NCBI GenBank assembly: GCA_015342445.1
Contig: JACEFO010002497.1
Span: forward strand, 558,001-622,000
Direction of reading: 5' to 3'
DNA length: 64,000 bases
Origin: Digitaria exilis
Lineage: Eukaryota; Streptophyta; Magnoliopsida; Poales; Poaceae
Shown: positions 12,312 to 24,379 of the stretch, piece after piece
Numbering within the stretch: the first letter of the stretch is position 1
How the letters are laid out: each line of letters opens with the position of its first letter
The notes under the pieces: model-generated
The model's database searches: none
The model's input: the letters and a program-made list of their open reading frames with translations, nothing else
Told to the model about the DNA's origin: nothing
Position numbers and translations under genes: made by a program

Positions 12312-14213
12312 TCATGCCCATCGGCCGGCCGAAGTCGTGCTGCAGCCTCCGCAGTTGCGGCGGCGGCTGACGGGCTCCTTCTGAGCGTTGAAGTACATGG
12401 CGGCCACCGGCAGGCCCAGCTGGTGGCGCTCGGAGAAGGCACGCGTGGTGAAGCGCACGCGCGCAGCATCTGACCCCGGCGCGAGCGCCGGTGGGGGGTT
12501 CATGGGAGCCTTCTGCTGGAACAGCGTCAGCACGTAGCGGTGGATGGCCACCGTCGGGCGTGGTCCCATGTACGGCACCACGACCTGACCTGCACAAACG
12601 GTATGTGGAAGAGCGCGTCAGCAGAGACCAACCAAACATATTGCATACAAAAGTGGTGGTGACACGTGTAGGCTGGAGGGGCTAGTTGCTGAACATGTAA
12701 ACATGGATCTTTACGAAAAGTCAGAATCAATCAGGATAGCTCCACGTACTCGATCGATCTTTTGATAGGAATTCAGAAATAAATTAAAGCGAGGACCACA
12801 CGGGCATGTATAGGATGTAGAACAAAGTGTCATGGGCTCATGAGTCAAAGATAGGCTTCTGGTTCACGACCAAACTAAGATGAATCTCACTAACATCCCC
12901 CCGATCCCAAAAGCTTCATCGACCCAGCACAGAACATGTGAATGAACAATAAAAAAAAAACTATTGAATAGAACAAGACTAAAATGCCAAGTCACCAGCG
13001 GGCATGCACGAGAATGAGGCACATGATTGAGTGACTAGCTAGACACCAGGAGATGCTAGCTGATTTGGCAGTGTAACCAAAGATGATCAGCAGGTATCGG
13101 CCAAATGGACTCAAAGCAAGGTGAGGTGGGCTTGGCGGTGAGGTGGACACCGTGGACATGCGTGTTTACACCAACTGGTGGCCCGTTGTGCGAGCTGGTG
13201 CGGCGAGAGGCTGCTGAGGATGACGGTGTGCGGTCGACACGCGTCGCGGCCACCATCGCGCACAGTGAAGGAAGCTGGCTAACGTGTGCCGCCGGGTGGC
13301 CCCGCCGCCGCCACCCTCTGTGCCTCCCGGGCTGGACAGGTTTCGCCCTCCGGCTGGCACCTACTGCCGACCTGCAGCTAGCTACTAGTATGTGCGATGG
13401 ACTGACGCAAAAATGTCCCTGCACTGCACTTCTGGCCAGCACGCAGCACCCTCTAGCCTACGCAACCGACTTCTAATGATGATGCTAGGTACATAGAGTA
13501 ATACTAAAGATTAAGCAAGCAACTAGTAGATAGCACTTGTACTGTACATACAAACATGTAACGAAGCATGCAGACAGTAATTAACAATAATTGTCTTGCA
13601 TATGTATAGTTTGTTTCTTACCTTGAGAAGGGTCTGCTCCACCAGGAATGTTAACCACCAGCCTTTGTCCAAGGAAAGAGGGTCGTCACCAAAAAAGGAA
13701 CAGAAAAAATCAGCATAAAAGGCAAGACAATATCTGGTAATAAATAAAGAGCATGCACAGTAGACAATGACAGCGGATCCGGTACATATATGCTGACAAG
13801 GATGCAAAATCACCATCTGGCAGCGATCGAGCAAAAAGTGATCAAGAACTTACCACTGGAGCATCTCCCTCAGGCTTGGCTCGCTGGGGCTCGGAGCATC
13901 TGGGTCAGTCATCACCTGATCACACATAAAAACACAGTGCGGCATGCAATCAATAACTGCTACCATTGCATAAGCATCCATAAGGTGTTTGTCATCGATG
14001 AATCAGTACTGTACTGACCAGGGTGAAGAGGTCACTGGCCCTGCCGGCGATCTGGACAGCTGGTGGATCAACGGCGATGGATGGCTTGATCTCGCAGCCG
14101 TTGGTGAGGTCCCTGATACCGAAGCGCACCGACATGGGCACCGTCTGCACGAACAGGTCCACCACGTCGCCGATCACCCTCCCCATCACTAACGGGTCCA
14201 CATGGGCAGCCAT
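12312..14213 (-). CDS. MFT: MFT-class PEBP protein (MOTHER OF FT AND TFL1-like), four exons
   Basis: Phosphatidylethanolamine-binding protein of the MFT clade. Relatives act in the nucleus and cytoplasm with bZIP factors to control seed dormancy, germination and ABA response. Coding exons on the minus strand are 14213-14019, 13915-13854, 13662-13622 and 12589-12312. The 62- and 41-nt middle exons are the hallmark PEBP sizes, and all introns are GT-AG. The product is 191 aa, about ten residues longer than usual because of a cysteine- and serine-rich tail after the RRR motif (residues 179-191). It opens with MAAHVDPLVMGRVIGDVVDL, and the anion-pocket motif DPDAPSPSEP begins at residue 69. Oddities: the usual E-W-L-H-W segment reads E-M-L-Q-W (82-86), and the usual G-I-H-R reads A-I-H-R (114-117). 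Frames and splice sites are intact, so it is probably expressed, but pocket chemistry may differ. The rice MFT1-type subclade seems the closest match from memory. Confidence 0.9.
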
Positions 14214-14303
14214 GGCAAGGAACTGAGAACTTGCTAACTCGATCTGATCGAGAGCTAAGGACTGGGATATGAGAATGGAGAAGGTGAGCCAGGGGTCAAG
14301 GAG

Positions 14304-14311
14304 TATTTATA
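14304..14311 (-). promoter_or_regulatory. TATA box of the MFT-like gene
   Basis: On the minus strand the sequence reads CCTATAAATACTCC, a canonical plant TATA box about 90 bp upstream of the ATG at 14213. This implies transcription starting near 14275 and a short 5' leader. Confidence 0.75.
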
Positions 14312-14696
14312 GGCTGGGGAGCAGGAGCGGTGGTGGTGGAAGTATGACATGGACATGTTTGGTTGATGACTATGAGAAAGATAAGCATGGATGATGATGA
14401 TGGTGGTGCTGTTGATTGTCTGTCACTTGTACCAAGCACGCCAGAGAGTAGCTAGTGGAGATTGTGTAAGGGGCTCTCGCTGGTTGTCTTGCAAGGTTGG
14501 AGATTGATCCACGGATGTTGTGGGCGAGGTTTGGGGTTTGGCGTCCGGGATTTCTTCTTCCACCCCGAACTGCTTGGCCTTTTTGGTTGTTCAAGTTTAG
14601 AGGCGTCTGTTGTATCTAAGTGAGATGAAATGGAACTAGCGGCGACGTCAAGCCGTAAATTGTGGGTGCGCACAGAAAACCAAACCGAAAGAGGGC

Positions 14697-15262
14697 TTTG
14701 TGAAATGAAACTGAAGGGCCTTTGCGTTTATCGATGGTACAAGTGAACCGAAAGCCGGGCCGATGATGTCGTGCACGCTCATAGAGAAATGAAACCGAAG
14801 GGGCTTTGCTTTATCAATGGTACAGTGCACCGAAAGCCGAGCCGATGATGCCGTGCACGCTCATAGAGAAATGAAACCGAGGGGGCTTTGCATTTATCGA
14901 TAGTACAAGCGAATCGAAAGCACGGCCCATGATGCCGTGCACGCTCATAGAGAAATGAAACCGAAGGGGTTTTGCATTTATCGATGGTACAGTGCACCGA
15001 AAGCCGGGCCGATGATGCCGTGCACGCTCATAGAGAAGTGAAACTGAAGGGGCTTTGCATTTATCGATAGTACAAGCGAACCGAAAGCAGGGCCAATGTT
15101 GTCGTGCACGCTCTTAGAGACATGAAACCGAAGGGGCTTTGCATTTATCGATTGTGCAAGTGCACCGAAAACCGAATCGATGATGTTGTGCACGCTCATA
15201 GAGAAAAGAAATGCAAAATAAAACCAAAGGGGCTTTGCATTTGTCGATTGTCCAAGTAAACA
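14697..15262. repeat. 84-bp minisatellite, about seven units
   Basis: The landmark GTGCACGCTC (or a near variant) occurs at 14771, 14853, 14937, 15020, 15104 and 15188, giving units of 82, 84, 83, 84 and 84 bp plus partial units at both ends. Each unit contains ATGAAACCGAAGGGGCTTTG, a TTTATCGAT block and a CCGAAAGCCGGGCC block. The nominal 84-bp period equals 28 codons, which explains several short minus-strand open frames, but the 82- and 83-bp units break any continuous frame. It starts roughly 480 bp upstream of the MFT-like start codon. Confidence 0.92.
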
Positions 15263-16180
15263 CAACGAAAGTGGGGGCCGCTCTGTGGGCTATGCTATGA
15301 AAAAAATGACATATATATAGAACTGAAACTTGTTTTGTTTTCATCAAGCAATTCTACCATTTTCTCTTATTCAAATTAGCAAAAAAAAAGTGAAAGAAAT
15401 AGAACCAGTCGTGACTTTCTATCTATAAACAGCGAGCGAGTATGGAGAATTGACACTGTAAACAAGGGGCGCATGCGCATATAGAAATGAAACCAACAGG
15501 GGCGGCTATGCAAATAAAATGAAACCAAAGGGGCTTTGCATTTTTCAATTGTATAAGTAAAAACAACGGAAGTGATGGTGGCTTCTTTCGACTATGCTAT
15601 GGAAGAAAATGGCATGTAGTAGTAAGCTTTGCTAAGTATTGATCGAGCAATTTTATACTTTATCTTTTTGCATTTATCAAAATTAGTAATTGAACGAAAT
15701 GGAACAAGTATTGTCTTCAAGACATATACAGCGTGTGCACATGGAGAATTGAAACGGAAGGTGTGTGGCTTGGAAAATTAAACCAAGGGTAGCTTTGCCG
15801 ATTGTACAAGTATACGGTGGTTGCTTCTGTCGTCTACACCATGGAAACATTGGCATGTAGTAGTGAAATTTGTTAAGTGAATGAAATAATCAAAAGTAAG
15901 TGAATGAAATAGAACCAGCAGGGACTTCAAGCCATAAACAACAGGCGCGCATGGAGAACTAAAACCGAAGGCGGATTTACAAAATGAAACCAAAGAGGGA
16001 TTTATATTTGTCAACTATACAAGTAAACAAATGCTCAAAAACAAACTATACAATTAAACATAGAAGAAACAATGATTATTACTTCTATCGACTATTGAAA
16101 ACAATGCCATGTATTCGTCAAATTTGTTGAAGTGTGGATAGAGCAATCATATCCTTTAATGTTGTTCAAATTTGTAGAAG
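15262..16180. repeat. Degenerate higher-order tandem array, about four units of 250-300 bp
   Basis: After the 84-bp array, a longer pattern recurs. An ACAACGGAAGTG-like word is followed by a CTATGCTATGGAAGAAAATG-like word, a GGCATGTAGTAGT-like word, and then a piece resembling the 84-bp unit (GAAATGAAACCAAAGGGGCT). Starts lie near 15262, 15563, 15813 and 16066, so spacing falls from about 300 to 250 bp. Units become less alike with distance from the 84-bp array. No coding potential. Confidence 0.6.
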
Positions 16181-18652
16181 TCAGTGATCCACTACTACCT
16201 TAATTGTTTGCCTCATTATGTAAGATCAAATTGTTGAACCATTTGCTAATTCACATCAACAACATGTTCCATATTCATCACATCATTTAAAACATTCTAT
16301 AAAAACACAACAATAGATATGATTCCAAATTTTCAAAATATAAATAAACAATAGAGATATAGTACAAGAAAGATGTAGTAGGACAAAAGTGGATCACCAA
16401 AATATGTGTTGTACTCGAAGGTGAAGGGGCTTAGAACATTCTGATTCAATTTCACTTGGTGTTTATTCTCATTAAAAAATTACATGTTGCCTAAAGGATG
16501 TGGAAATCCACTATTTATAGGGCTGGATTACATACTTTTACATGACCTTTTTACCTTTAGTAACTCTGATGTGTATCTCAAAAAAAAACTCTCATGTAAT
16601 TCACATGTGACCAACATTACAATGTAATTTCAGCACTGCAAAAAATCAAATCTTGCTACCTTAGTCACACATTTTCATGCCTCTTCTTCTTTGATCCTTG
16701 TTTATTGATTAGATTTTGCTGACAGACTTCACCAAGTTGAAGCTTTTGCTCTTGGACATGATGTAGAACTCGAAGGTCGTCTGGATGTAAACTTGAAGGC
16801 CATTCTCAGATAACAAGTAGAACGCCTAGGGTTTTCCATAATCTTACAGTCATATCATAATATCCGCACCAATTTTCTCATTATATGTCGTCTAATAGCG
16901 ATACATCTGAAATACAACAACCATAGTGTGTTGTTTTTATAACTATTATAAAGTTTGCAAACCAATAGCAACACTAGCAACCATATAGTGGTGTTTATTT
17001 TAGAAATATTAAAAAATAGATAACTATAATGTACCGATCAATTTTTTCAAATAATTAAGGTGATTTGTAAGTTTTTGTTCCAATTTTATGGGGACCCAAA
17101 TGATGATGAAACATAAAAAAATATGCTTTAATGAACATTCTAACTATCAAGTGGAATGGACACCCAAAAATTGAACCTAGCGAGACGGATATGTTCACAG
17201 TTGTTAAATAGTAACTCAAGCTTCAGGTGTCTCAAAAAACAAACAAGAAAACACACCTAGATGGTGAAGAAACACAACTCCAACCAATAGAGGATCATCA
17301 CATATACACAGAGTGAAGGGCCCACAAACGGAAGCAAATTAAATTGCTTAACTCGAAGGGAATCACCATGTGCAGGCACCACAGGACAAACTATGCAGTG
17401 ACCAAACGCAAGATAGTGCTTGAGGGTCAGCCAAAACCACCCATGGCTCTGTTTGCCTCAAAGTGCATTTGGCCCCATATATGGTGCCGGTGTTTTACAC
17501 CAACAATGTCTGGACAGGGTAACTCGAGAAGTAGATTGCGAGGCTAAGTCATCAAGAATCAAGAACTCAAAGGTGACAAGAGGCTTTAAATAGGTTCGGG
17601 CCGCAAGATGAGTAATACCATATGCCCTGTATGTTTTGTATCTTGTATTGTGTTGGATTGAATATGGTTGCGGCATTGCCTGACGGTGTTGGCTAATCAC
17701 CAATATATGGACCCTTGCCCTCCATTATAGCCCCCAGGAGGAAAGGTTTACATGGTAAGTCTCCTAGTTGGTTATAATGGAGAGGTCCTAGTAGGAAAAG
17801 GTAGAGTTCTAATAGGAGTTTGACTTTTTCTAACTTCCATAGAGAACATGGGTTTCTATACCATTAAGCAAGACAGACGAAGTCCCTGTACTGAGGATTC
17901 ACTGGATCTAGTTGACCTACTTACTCGAAAAACCTTTATAATGGGGGACATTAAGGATGACCTCATGCTCTATCTTCTCTAAGGCTTTTTCAAAGACGAA
18001 CTTTAGAATGACTATCTCCTTTTTTTATTTGTACAGATATGCAAGAATTAAAAAGCCCAAGCCAAGCAGTCCTAAATGGTTCTTCCATTGATGAAAACCT
18101 TGATTAGCATGGACAACCTAGAGCTTGATATGTCATGATCTATCTATTTGTGTTGTTCCTTCCATAAATATCAACTGCAATATTCTATAGACATCATAGA
18201 TGAACTTCTTATTCAAGTAGGATCATTCCTATTTCGTCGTTAGTTTGGGCCTAATACTAGAAATCCCGATTCATCAGAAGTTCCGGTGAGGTATTCAAAG
18301 TTACGACCATTTAACGCCTATGCCCCTGCCCCCTCCCCCCTTTAGGCATCACAAAGATCTTTTTAGTCTCTAAGTGCCACATGTCGCTCTCCACTACCTT
18401 ACTAATTACAGTTTGTGACCAACTCCTGCATTGGAGGTACTAACAAGCTGTTATAAATAGGTGGTATGGCTTCACTCCCAAGACACAACAAAAGCAATTA
18501 CTTTCTCATCATATTAGTCTCTAGGCCACTCGAATCTAGGCTAAGAGTGCCTCTAATCTTTAAATAGAGTTTATTAATAATTTGCTAATGAATATTTAAT
18601 TATATCAATATGGCATATTTACAATCTTAGGGTCATTAAATTCTAATATATA
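16181..18652. other. Gene-free, repeat-like interval
   Basis: No gene. The passage 17340-17900 has the look of LTR-retrotransposon flanking sequence, including TTTAAATAGGTTCGGGCCGC near 17585, but LTR ends could not be placed. The remainder is AT-rich and unremarkable. Confidence 0.4.
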
Positions 18653-18872
18653 CTCCCTTCGTTGCAAATTAAAGGTCATTCAACTTTCTTAGAGAGTCAA
18701 AACATCTCAAGTTTAACCAAATTTATACAACAAATTACTAACATTCATGATACCAAATAAGTAACATTAGTTTCTTCATTAAATGTAATTTTATACTATA
18801 CAAATTCGGTGCCATAAACCTTTGTGATCCTCCAAGAAAGTTGAAATGACTTATAATTTGTAACAGAGGAAG
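18653..18872. mobile_element. Stowaway-like MITE (220 bp)
   Basis: The left end CTCCCTTCGTTGCAAATTA and the right end TAATTTGTAACAGAGGAAG are inversely related and bounded by TA on both sides. The subterminal sequences (GGTCATTCAACTTTC against GAAAGTTGAAATGACTT) also pair. Confidence 0.85.
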
Positions 18873-21800
18873 TAGAACTTAATATTATCCAAAGGATTGC
18901 CAAACTTGTAAAAACATTTTTTCTAGCATGTTGATGAACAATATGAAGTGGAGTAGCAGCGGCGAAGGGAAGGGGGGCTGAGGGAGCGTGGCACCCGCTC
19001 CCTGACACCTTAGAAGGGGCATGCAATATTAGTGTTTTTTTAGGAAAATACAATATTCATAATTACTAATCCATCTAGATCAGCTTAAAAAAAAAGCCCA
19101 ACAACCCATCTATCATCAGCTAGCCTAATTTCTTTTATATCTAAGCTGGTATAGACTTATGCAACTTTCTTGGAGAGATGTTCATCAGGCATAATAACAT
19201 AGATTTTCATTGAAATAAACCCATGATTAGCCATTGTTTATTAATCTTTTTCGTACTACGCATACATATTGATTAAAATAATCACACAAAAGATAGGTTA
19301 AGAGCATAGTCACATATGGATTGATCAAATAAATAGTTGTTTACTTGTAGACAACCATATGGTACAACTCATATTAATTTGCTTATTATCAATCATATAG
19401 TGCAATTTATATTGATTTGCTTATTATCAATGTATGTGTGCATTGTCTGTATCATGGATGCTAAGCACGTTTGTATCATTGCCTGCTTGCCCCAATATGT
19501 TGGTTAGATAGCATGGGAGATGTTAGGCGGAATAATTTAGGAGACAAACCCAACAACGACATAGTTGGTATATACTGGTGATTGTAGTTAGCATATACGA
19601 CACCAAGATGAGGCATGCACCGCTAGATTATGGGTGTGCTCTGCAACCGCTTGCCTCCCGCCCCCCCTCCCCCCCCCCCCGCCATGTCAAAATCCTGGCT
19701 CCGCCTCTGTATGAGGGAGTAGGTACCTTTCTATTATGATTTGAAATACGAGGAAATCAAGCCTTTTTGCTGATGCTATTTGAAAATTGACACGGCTATT
19801 GTTTTTGCCTAGAATGTTCATTTCTTCTTTCAAATATTCACTTGTAGCTTACAATATCTCAACGGATTGGCGTAATTTTTTGAGAAATAAGATGCAATGG
19901 AGGACATAATTTTCTCCAGTGAATTATATAGAGTTTCTCGATGTGCTCATGTAAACAAGTTAAAATATAATAGTATGTAAAATATTTTAAATCCACAACA
20001 TATTAACAACAACTCTAGCAACTCATGTACTAAAAAAATTCCGACACCTGCAACGAATTAAATCAAGACATCTAAACAACGGACTCAAGTGAGCAAAGAA
20101 CACAAATTTTGCAATTTTCATGTCACAGAGAAGCCTAGAGAGTGGAGGCAAGGGGCGATAGTCACGACTTACTTTGGCTGATAACTAGATGCCTGCACAG
20201 AGGAGTCGGCTAGCGGGCGTGACAGCGACAAGGTCATGGTGCCCCAATGTGCATGGGTTCCTATTCATCCTATGAAAGATAGATATATCTTCAATGCCCA
20301 CTTTAGCTCAAGTTTATCTATCTTTAAAGCCCACTTTGGCCAAGTAAGTTGAGAAAGAAGATTAATTCAGTATAATGTTCAACATTTTCTATAAACATAC
20401 TCAAAAATTTTCTTAATTATGTTAAACATTTTATTTTATCATGTTCAATAGTTAGTGTTGAAATTGAGAAGACGAAATGTTGAAATATCAATTATAAAAT
20501 GTTGACGCGAAAATAAAGAATATTGAATGCTAAAATCATATATGTCGAAGCTTCTCGTCCTCTTCTTTTCATCTAAATTCTTTTCCCATGAAGGAGCATG
20601 GGACTGGCAGCGTAGCCAGGTGCAGGGTGTCACAGGCGGTGTCGCTTGAAGTAGGCACTAGCGGTAGTGTACGGAGGACTGAGCGATGGTGCGGTATCGC
20701 ATGGAGCCACGGAAGGCAAGGAGACGGCGCCGCCGAACAACAGGGAGGCGGCGGCGGGAGGAACGTGGGAGAAAGAGGAAGGATGAAAGAAAGCTTGCGT
20801 TTAGAGTGGATCCAACAGCCATAATTGTTTCCACTAATCTCGAACACTAAGATTTGAAAGCTAAAATCTACCAAAAGTAAATAGGAAATTCACTGCGGCA
20901 TGACCTCGTGCCAATGGCCTCTTGGCTCCCAGGGATGGAGGGTTTTTTTTTTTTTTGAGAACTCCCAGGGATGGAGCTGAATGTGAAGCGGAGGGCCCAA
21001 CTGCTATGCCGGTAATCGTTTTCCCCTACATGAGCTGGGCTAAATTTTGGGTGTGCCATGGCCCAAATTAGCTCCGCCATGCTAATCTAACCTTCATCAT
21101 TTATTAATGTTCAACAAATTCTGTAAAATGGACATGAAACAATTATAGGGGTTGTTATCTATGGCAAGAAAAGAAATTTAGGAGTGATATCAAAAGCAAA
21201 TCAATACGACATGCAGGTGAGGAAATCACTTCTTTTTTAAGAAAAATGATTGAATTCTTATTTGTACGTTTCAAATTTTGAAGAAATATCACTCCGTCTT
21301 TGTCTTAGTATGCCATTTAATTCATAGCAAGTTGAAAATAAAAAACATAAATTATTAATCCTTGGAATGAAAGTTGTGTAAGTTAAAGCCGAGCATAAAA
21401 GTTTCTTGGTTTATTACGTGAAATCCTATGCCTTCCGTGAAAGTGGGCTTGGAGAAAACAATAGAACCTGGCCCATGTGCAAACTCGACCGAAACACCAA
21501 GAGGCACATTTTTTTATTTCTATATCTATTATTTTCTATTTTTCAGAACTAAATAGCCAAACAAGAAAATTGCCAAGACAAACTAATACCGCTGATTGAA
21601 ACGGTTATAGCTTTTTCACTCTGCAGTAGGCCAGTAGAACCAGAGCCTTCGATGCAAACGGTAGTAGCGCCAAACCATTCAATCCGGCCGGATGATAAAT
21701 ATAACAAAAAAATTATGATAGGTACATTTAGAGACCGGGATTGATTCCGGATCAGAAACTAATTTATTCATGATGGATACAATATGAGACTCAGAATAAT

Positions 21801-22060
21801 CTCACACCTCTTGACTAGTGGATTGATTTCTGGTCATTTGGTATCACTATTATGAATAAATTAGCTCTTGAACTGAAATGAATCATGGTCTCTTATTTTA
21901 CCTATCATGAATGAATTTCTTGTTATATTTATCATTTCTGACCCGAGTTTAATCTGATGAAACCAAACAAGCCCTAGCACGGCTGGTTGGTTCCAGGCTC
22001 AAATGGTTGACTGGGCTAGAATGGCTTGCTGGTTTCAGCCCAGCTAGCCGAACACGCTGT
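18873..22060. other. Gene-free interval
   Basis: AT-rich sequence without a recognisable gene. It contains a C-rich simple tract at about 19660-19682 and a T-run near 20941. A possible one-ended Stowaway terminus (CACTCCGTCTTTGTCTTAGT) lies near 21290. A GC-richer patch at 20590-20800 produces spurious frames on both strands. Confidence 0.45.
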
Positions 22061-22078
22061 AATTTATCTAGCGGTATG

Positions 22079-23010
22079 TGGGTCGGCATCTTCTCTCTCC
22101 AAACGTCCTTCTCTCTGTACTGTAGCGCAAGGGCGATTTCGAGGCGATCCTTGGTTTCTCTGTTGGATCTGCTGGCTTCCTCGCCTCCGGTGGCCTTTTT
22201 ATTGGCGCGGTGGGTTGGGGGAGACATGGATCTGGTGGAGGGTGTATATATCCCCTACTTCTATAGTAGTTTTAGGGTTGGTGTATCTCCTGAGCTTATC
22301 CGATGGCGTCCATACAGGTGATAGGCCGGTTCTAATGGAGGTATATGGCAGGAGGAGAATAGTGACAGCATCATTTGCAGAAGGTTTGGCATCGACGATT
22401 TTTTCTTTGTTTTCTTCTTCTGCGTCGTTGCTCGAAGCTTCTGTGTGCTTCTTTGGGTTGTCTGTGACCTTCCTGTCAATGGATTCACCGAATCCGTGTT
22501 CTTTGCCATGGCTGTTGTTCGAAGGAGACTCGGTGCTTTTACCGATGGAGTGTTCACCAGGCTTTTGTCCATCCTAGGAGGTTTTCCTTGAAGGTTATTG
22601 CTCCACTTGCCCCTGTATGCAAGGTTGGTGTTCTTGTATCCCCTTCGTGGGATTGCTGCTCGTTGGCTGGAGCTTGCCGATGTTGCAACTGGCGTCACTT
22701 TCCGGTGAAAGTGGGGTTTGCCCGGGGCGTTCAACTGTTGAACAGCACTGTGTGCTACTGAGGGGGCTTCAAAACAAAAGACTCTTTGTTTTGTTGATCT
22801 GGGAGTCGGCCAGAAGCTTCATTATGGAACTTCTTCATTGCGGGAGATGGAGAAGGACCAGCTTGCGGCAACGAAGGTCATCGACGGCGAAGAGCACCGG
22901 ATGTTCCTGTAATGGACTTATATGTAATTTTATTTTCTTTGAGGGGTACCTGGTCAAGGACTTAGTTGTAAGAATACTGTATCAATAAAACCAACCCTTC
23001 TCTAAAAAAA
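22079..23010 (+). mobile_element. Poly(A)-tailed retro-insertion of unknown class with long target duplication
   Basis: The sequence AATTTATCTAGCGGTATG (22061-22078) just before the segment reappears as AATTATCTGGCGGTATG (23011-23027) just after its A-rich tail, which is preceded by AATAAA-like sequence (CAATAAAACC). A long, slightly diverged target duplication plus a 3' poly(A) tail is the signature of LINE-driven insertion. The 930-bp body is GC-richer than its surroundings and holds a 183-codon plus-strand frame (22026-22577) that begins in the flank and matches nothing recognised. It could be a 5'-truncated LINE, a non-autonomous retroposon or a processed copy of an unknown transcript. 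Confidence 0.7.
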
Positions 23011-23027
23011 AATTATCTGGCGGTATG

Positions 23028-24379
23028 CATGCCTGCATCTGCAGCGGCCATGGCCCATGCCCGGCGATCGTACTCGTAGCGCCACGCGGGCCATGGAGCA
23101 ACTGAAGCACCACTTCAAAGGGTGGCATGACGTCATAACATTATTTAAGTATTCACCTTGATAAAAATTATTTTAGTAGCAATTATTTTTTCTGTAACTT
23201 CTTTACCACCAAATGTTATTTAAATATGAATTATATTTTCGTGTGTTTATTAATAAATATTTTAATAAAAAGAATGATAAATGTTGTGAGAAAGTCTAAA
23301 AGTGGTGGATTTTGATACAAAGAGACCAAGGGAGTAACATTAGTCTCTATAAAACCCCGACCAAATCCTATTGGAACAAATTGCATCTAAAACAAAAATA
23401 TTATTTTTTTCGGAAGCATATTCAGCTACCTTAGGCCTTGTTTAGATGGTAAGTTTTACAAAAAAAAAAAGAACTTTTTTACTGGGAAGTGTAAACCCTG
23501 TCACAAAACATGCTTCCCAATATTTTTTATTAAAAGTGTTTGAAACTTTTTTTAATCTTGATACCCCTAACTCTCTACGTGGTATGGAGACGGTCGCAGT
23601 TTGCACGTGTTACAAATCTCTTTCGATATATAAATCCTACTTTGGATGAAGATGTTTCTTTCTTGGAAGTCAGGGGCGCATGATAGTCCATGGATAGCCA
23701 GACCGGCTAGGGTCAAGGCAACTACATTAGCTGCATGCGTACGTGGTCATGCGTAGCCGGTGCCATCTATCAGTCACGTGACCCATCGACAGCGATCGGC
23801 CGGATTTCTTCCACCGCTACCAGACTTTCGTTTCGTCTTTCATCAGAAAGAAAAAAAAGCTAGGCATGGAAAATTTTAGCACTACCGGCCGGGTCAATCA
23901 CTTGTCCTCGTGAGCATGGATATTCGATTCCCAGCGGCAAGAGCAGATTCATCGCCCCTTGACTGGCGGCGGCCGGCAGATGATGGAACCTTCCACTGCA
24001 CCTGCTCGTGAAGGTGCTTGTGCATGCTGTGCTGCTTCTGCCTCGGCCTGGTCGAGACGACGCCCGCCACGGCGATCCCATAGCACGTCGGTTATGAATT
24101 CATTCTTGGAACACGTACGCATCGACATGGATGGATCGGAGCACAGTTTCATTTCTCAAAGGAAACACTGCTACTCGTTTCTTCTTTTTCGTCTTCCATC
24201 CAAACAAAACCAAGCATGCTGTTTCAATTTTACCCCTCCAATCCACAGTCTAGCTACTTGAGCTACACGCCTACTCCTAACGTACAGCAGTAGACAGCCG
24301 GATAGGCAAGAACAATCGGATCAAAACGCACGCATTTGAGGCATTTCATTGTCTCACATTGCAGAGCAACCGTGATCGA
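23028..24379. other. Gene-free interval downstream of the ERF gene
   Basis: Nothing coding was accepted. A one-sided Tourist-like terminus (GGCCTTGTTTAGATGGTAAG preceded by TTA) occurs near 23436 without a matching right end. Frames at 23860-24260 on both strands overlap one another and show no family resemblance. Confidence 0.45.

Noticed and set aside
14697..15262. CRISPR-like array
   Set aside because: The repeats are contiguous, with no unique spacers, and the genome is eukaryotic.
14648..15347. Repeat protein encoded by the 84-bp array on the minus strand
   Set aside because: Units of 82 and 83 bp shift the frame, stops separate the pieces, and there is no promoter or start context.
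22026..22577. 183-codon plus-strand frame as a membrane protein gene
   Set aside because: It begins in the flanking sequence before the target duplication of the retro-insertion and has no recognised domain; the hydrophobic look comes from T-rich codons.
23860..24261. Small secreted-peptide-like gene between repeats
   Set aside because: Frames on both strands overlap, with no signal peptide or conserved C-terminal motif.
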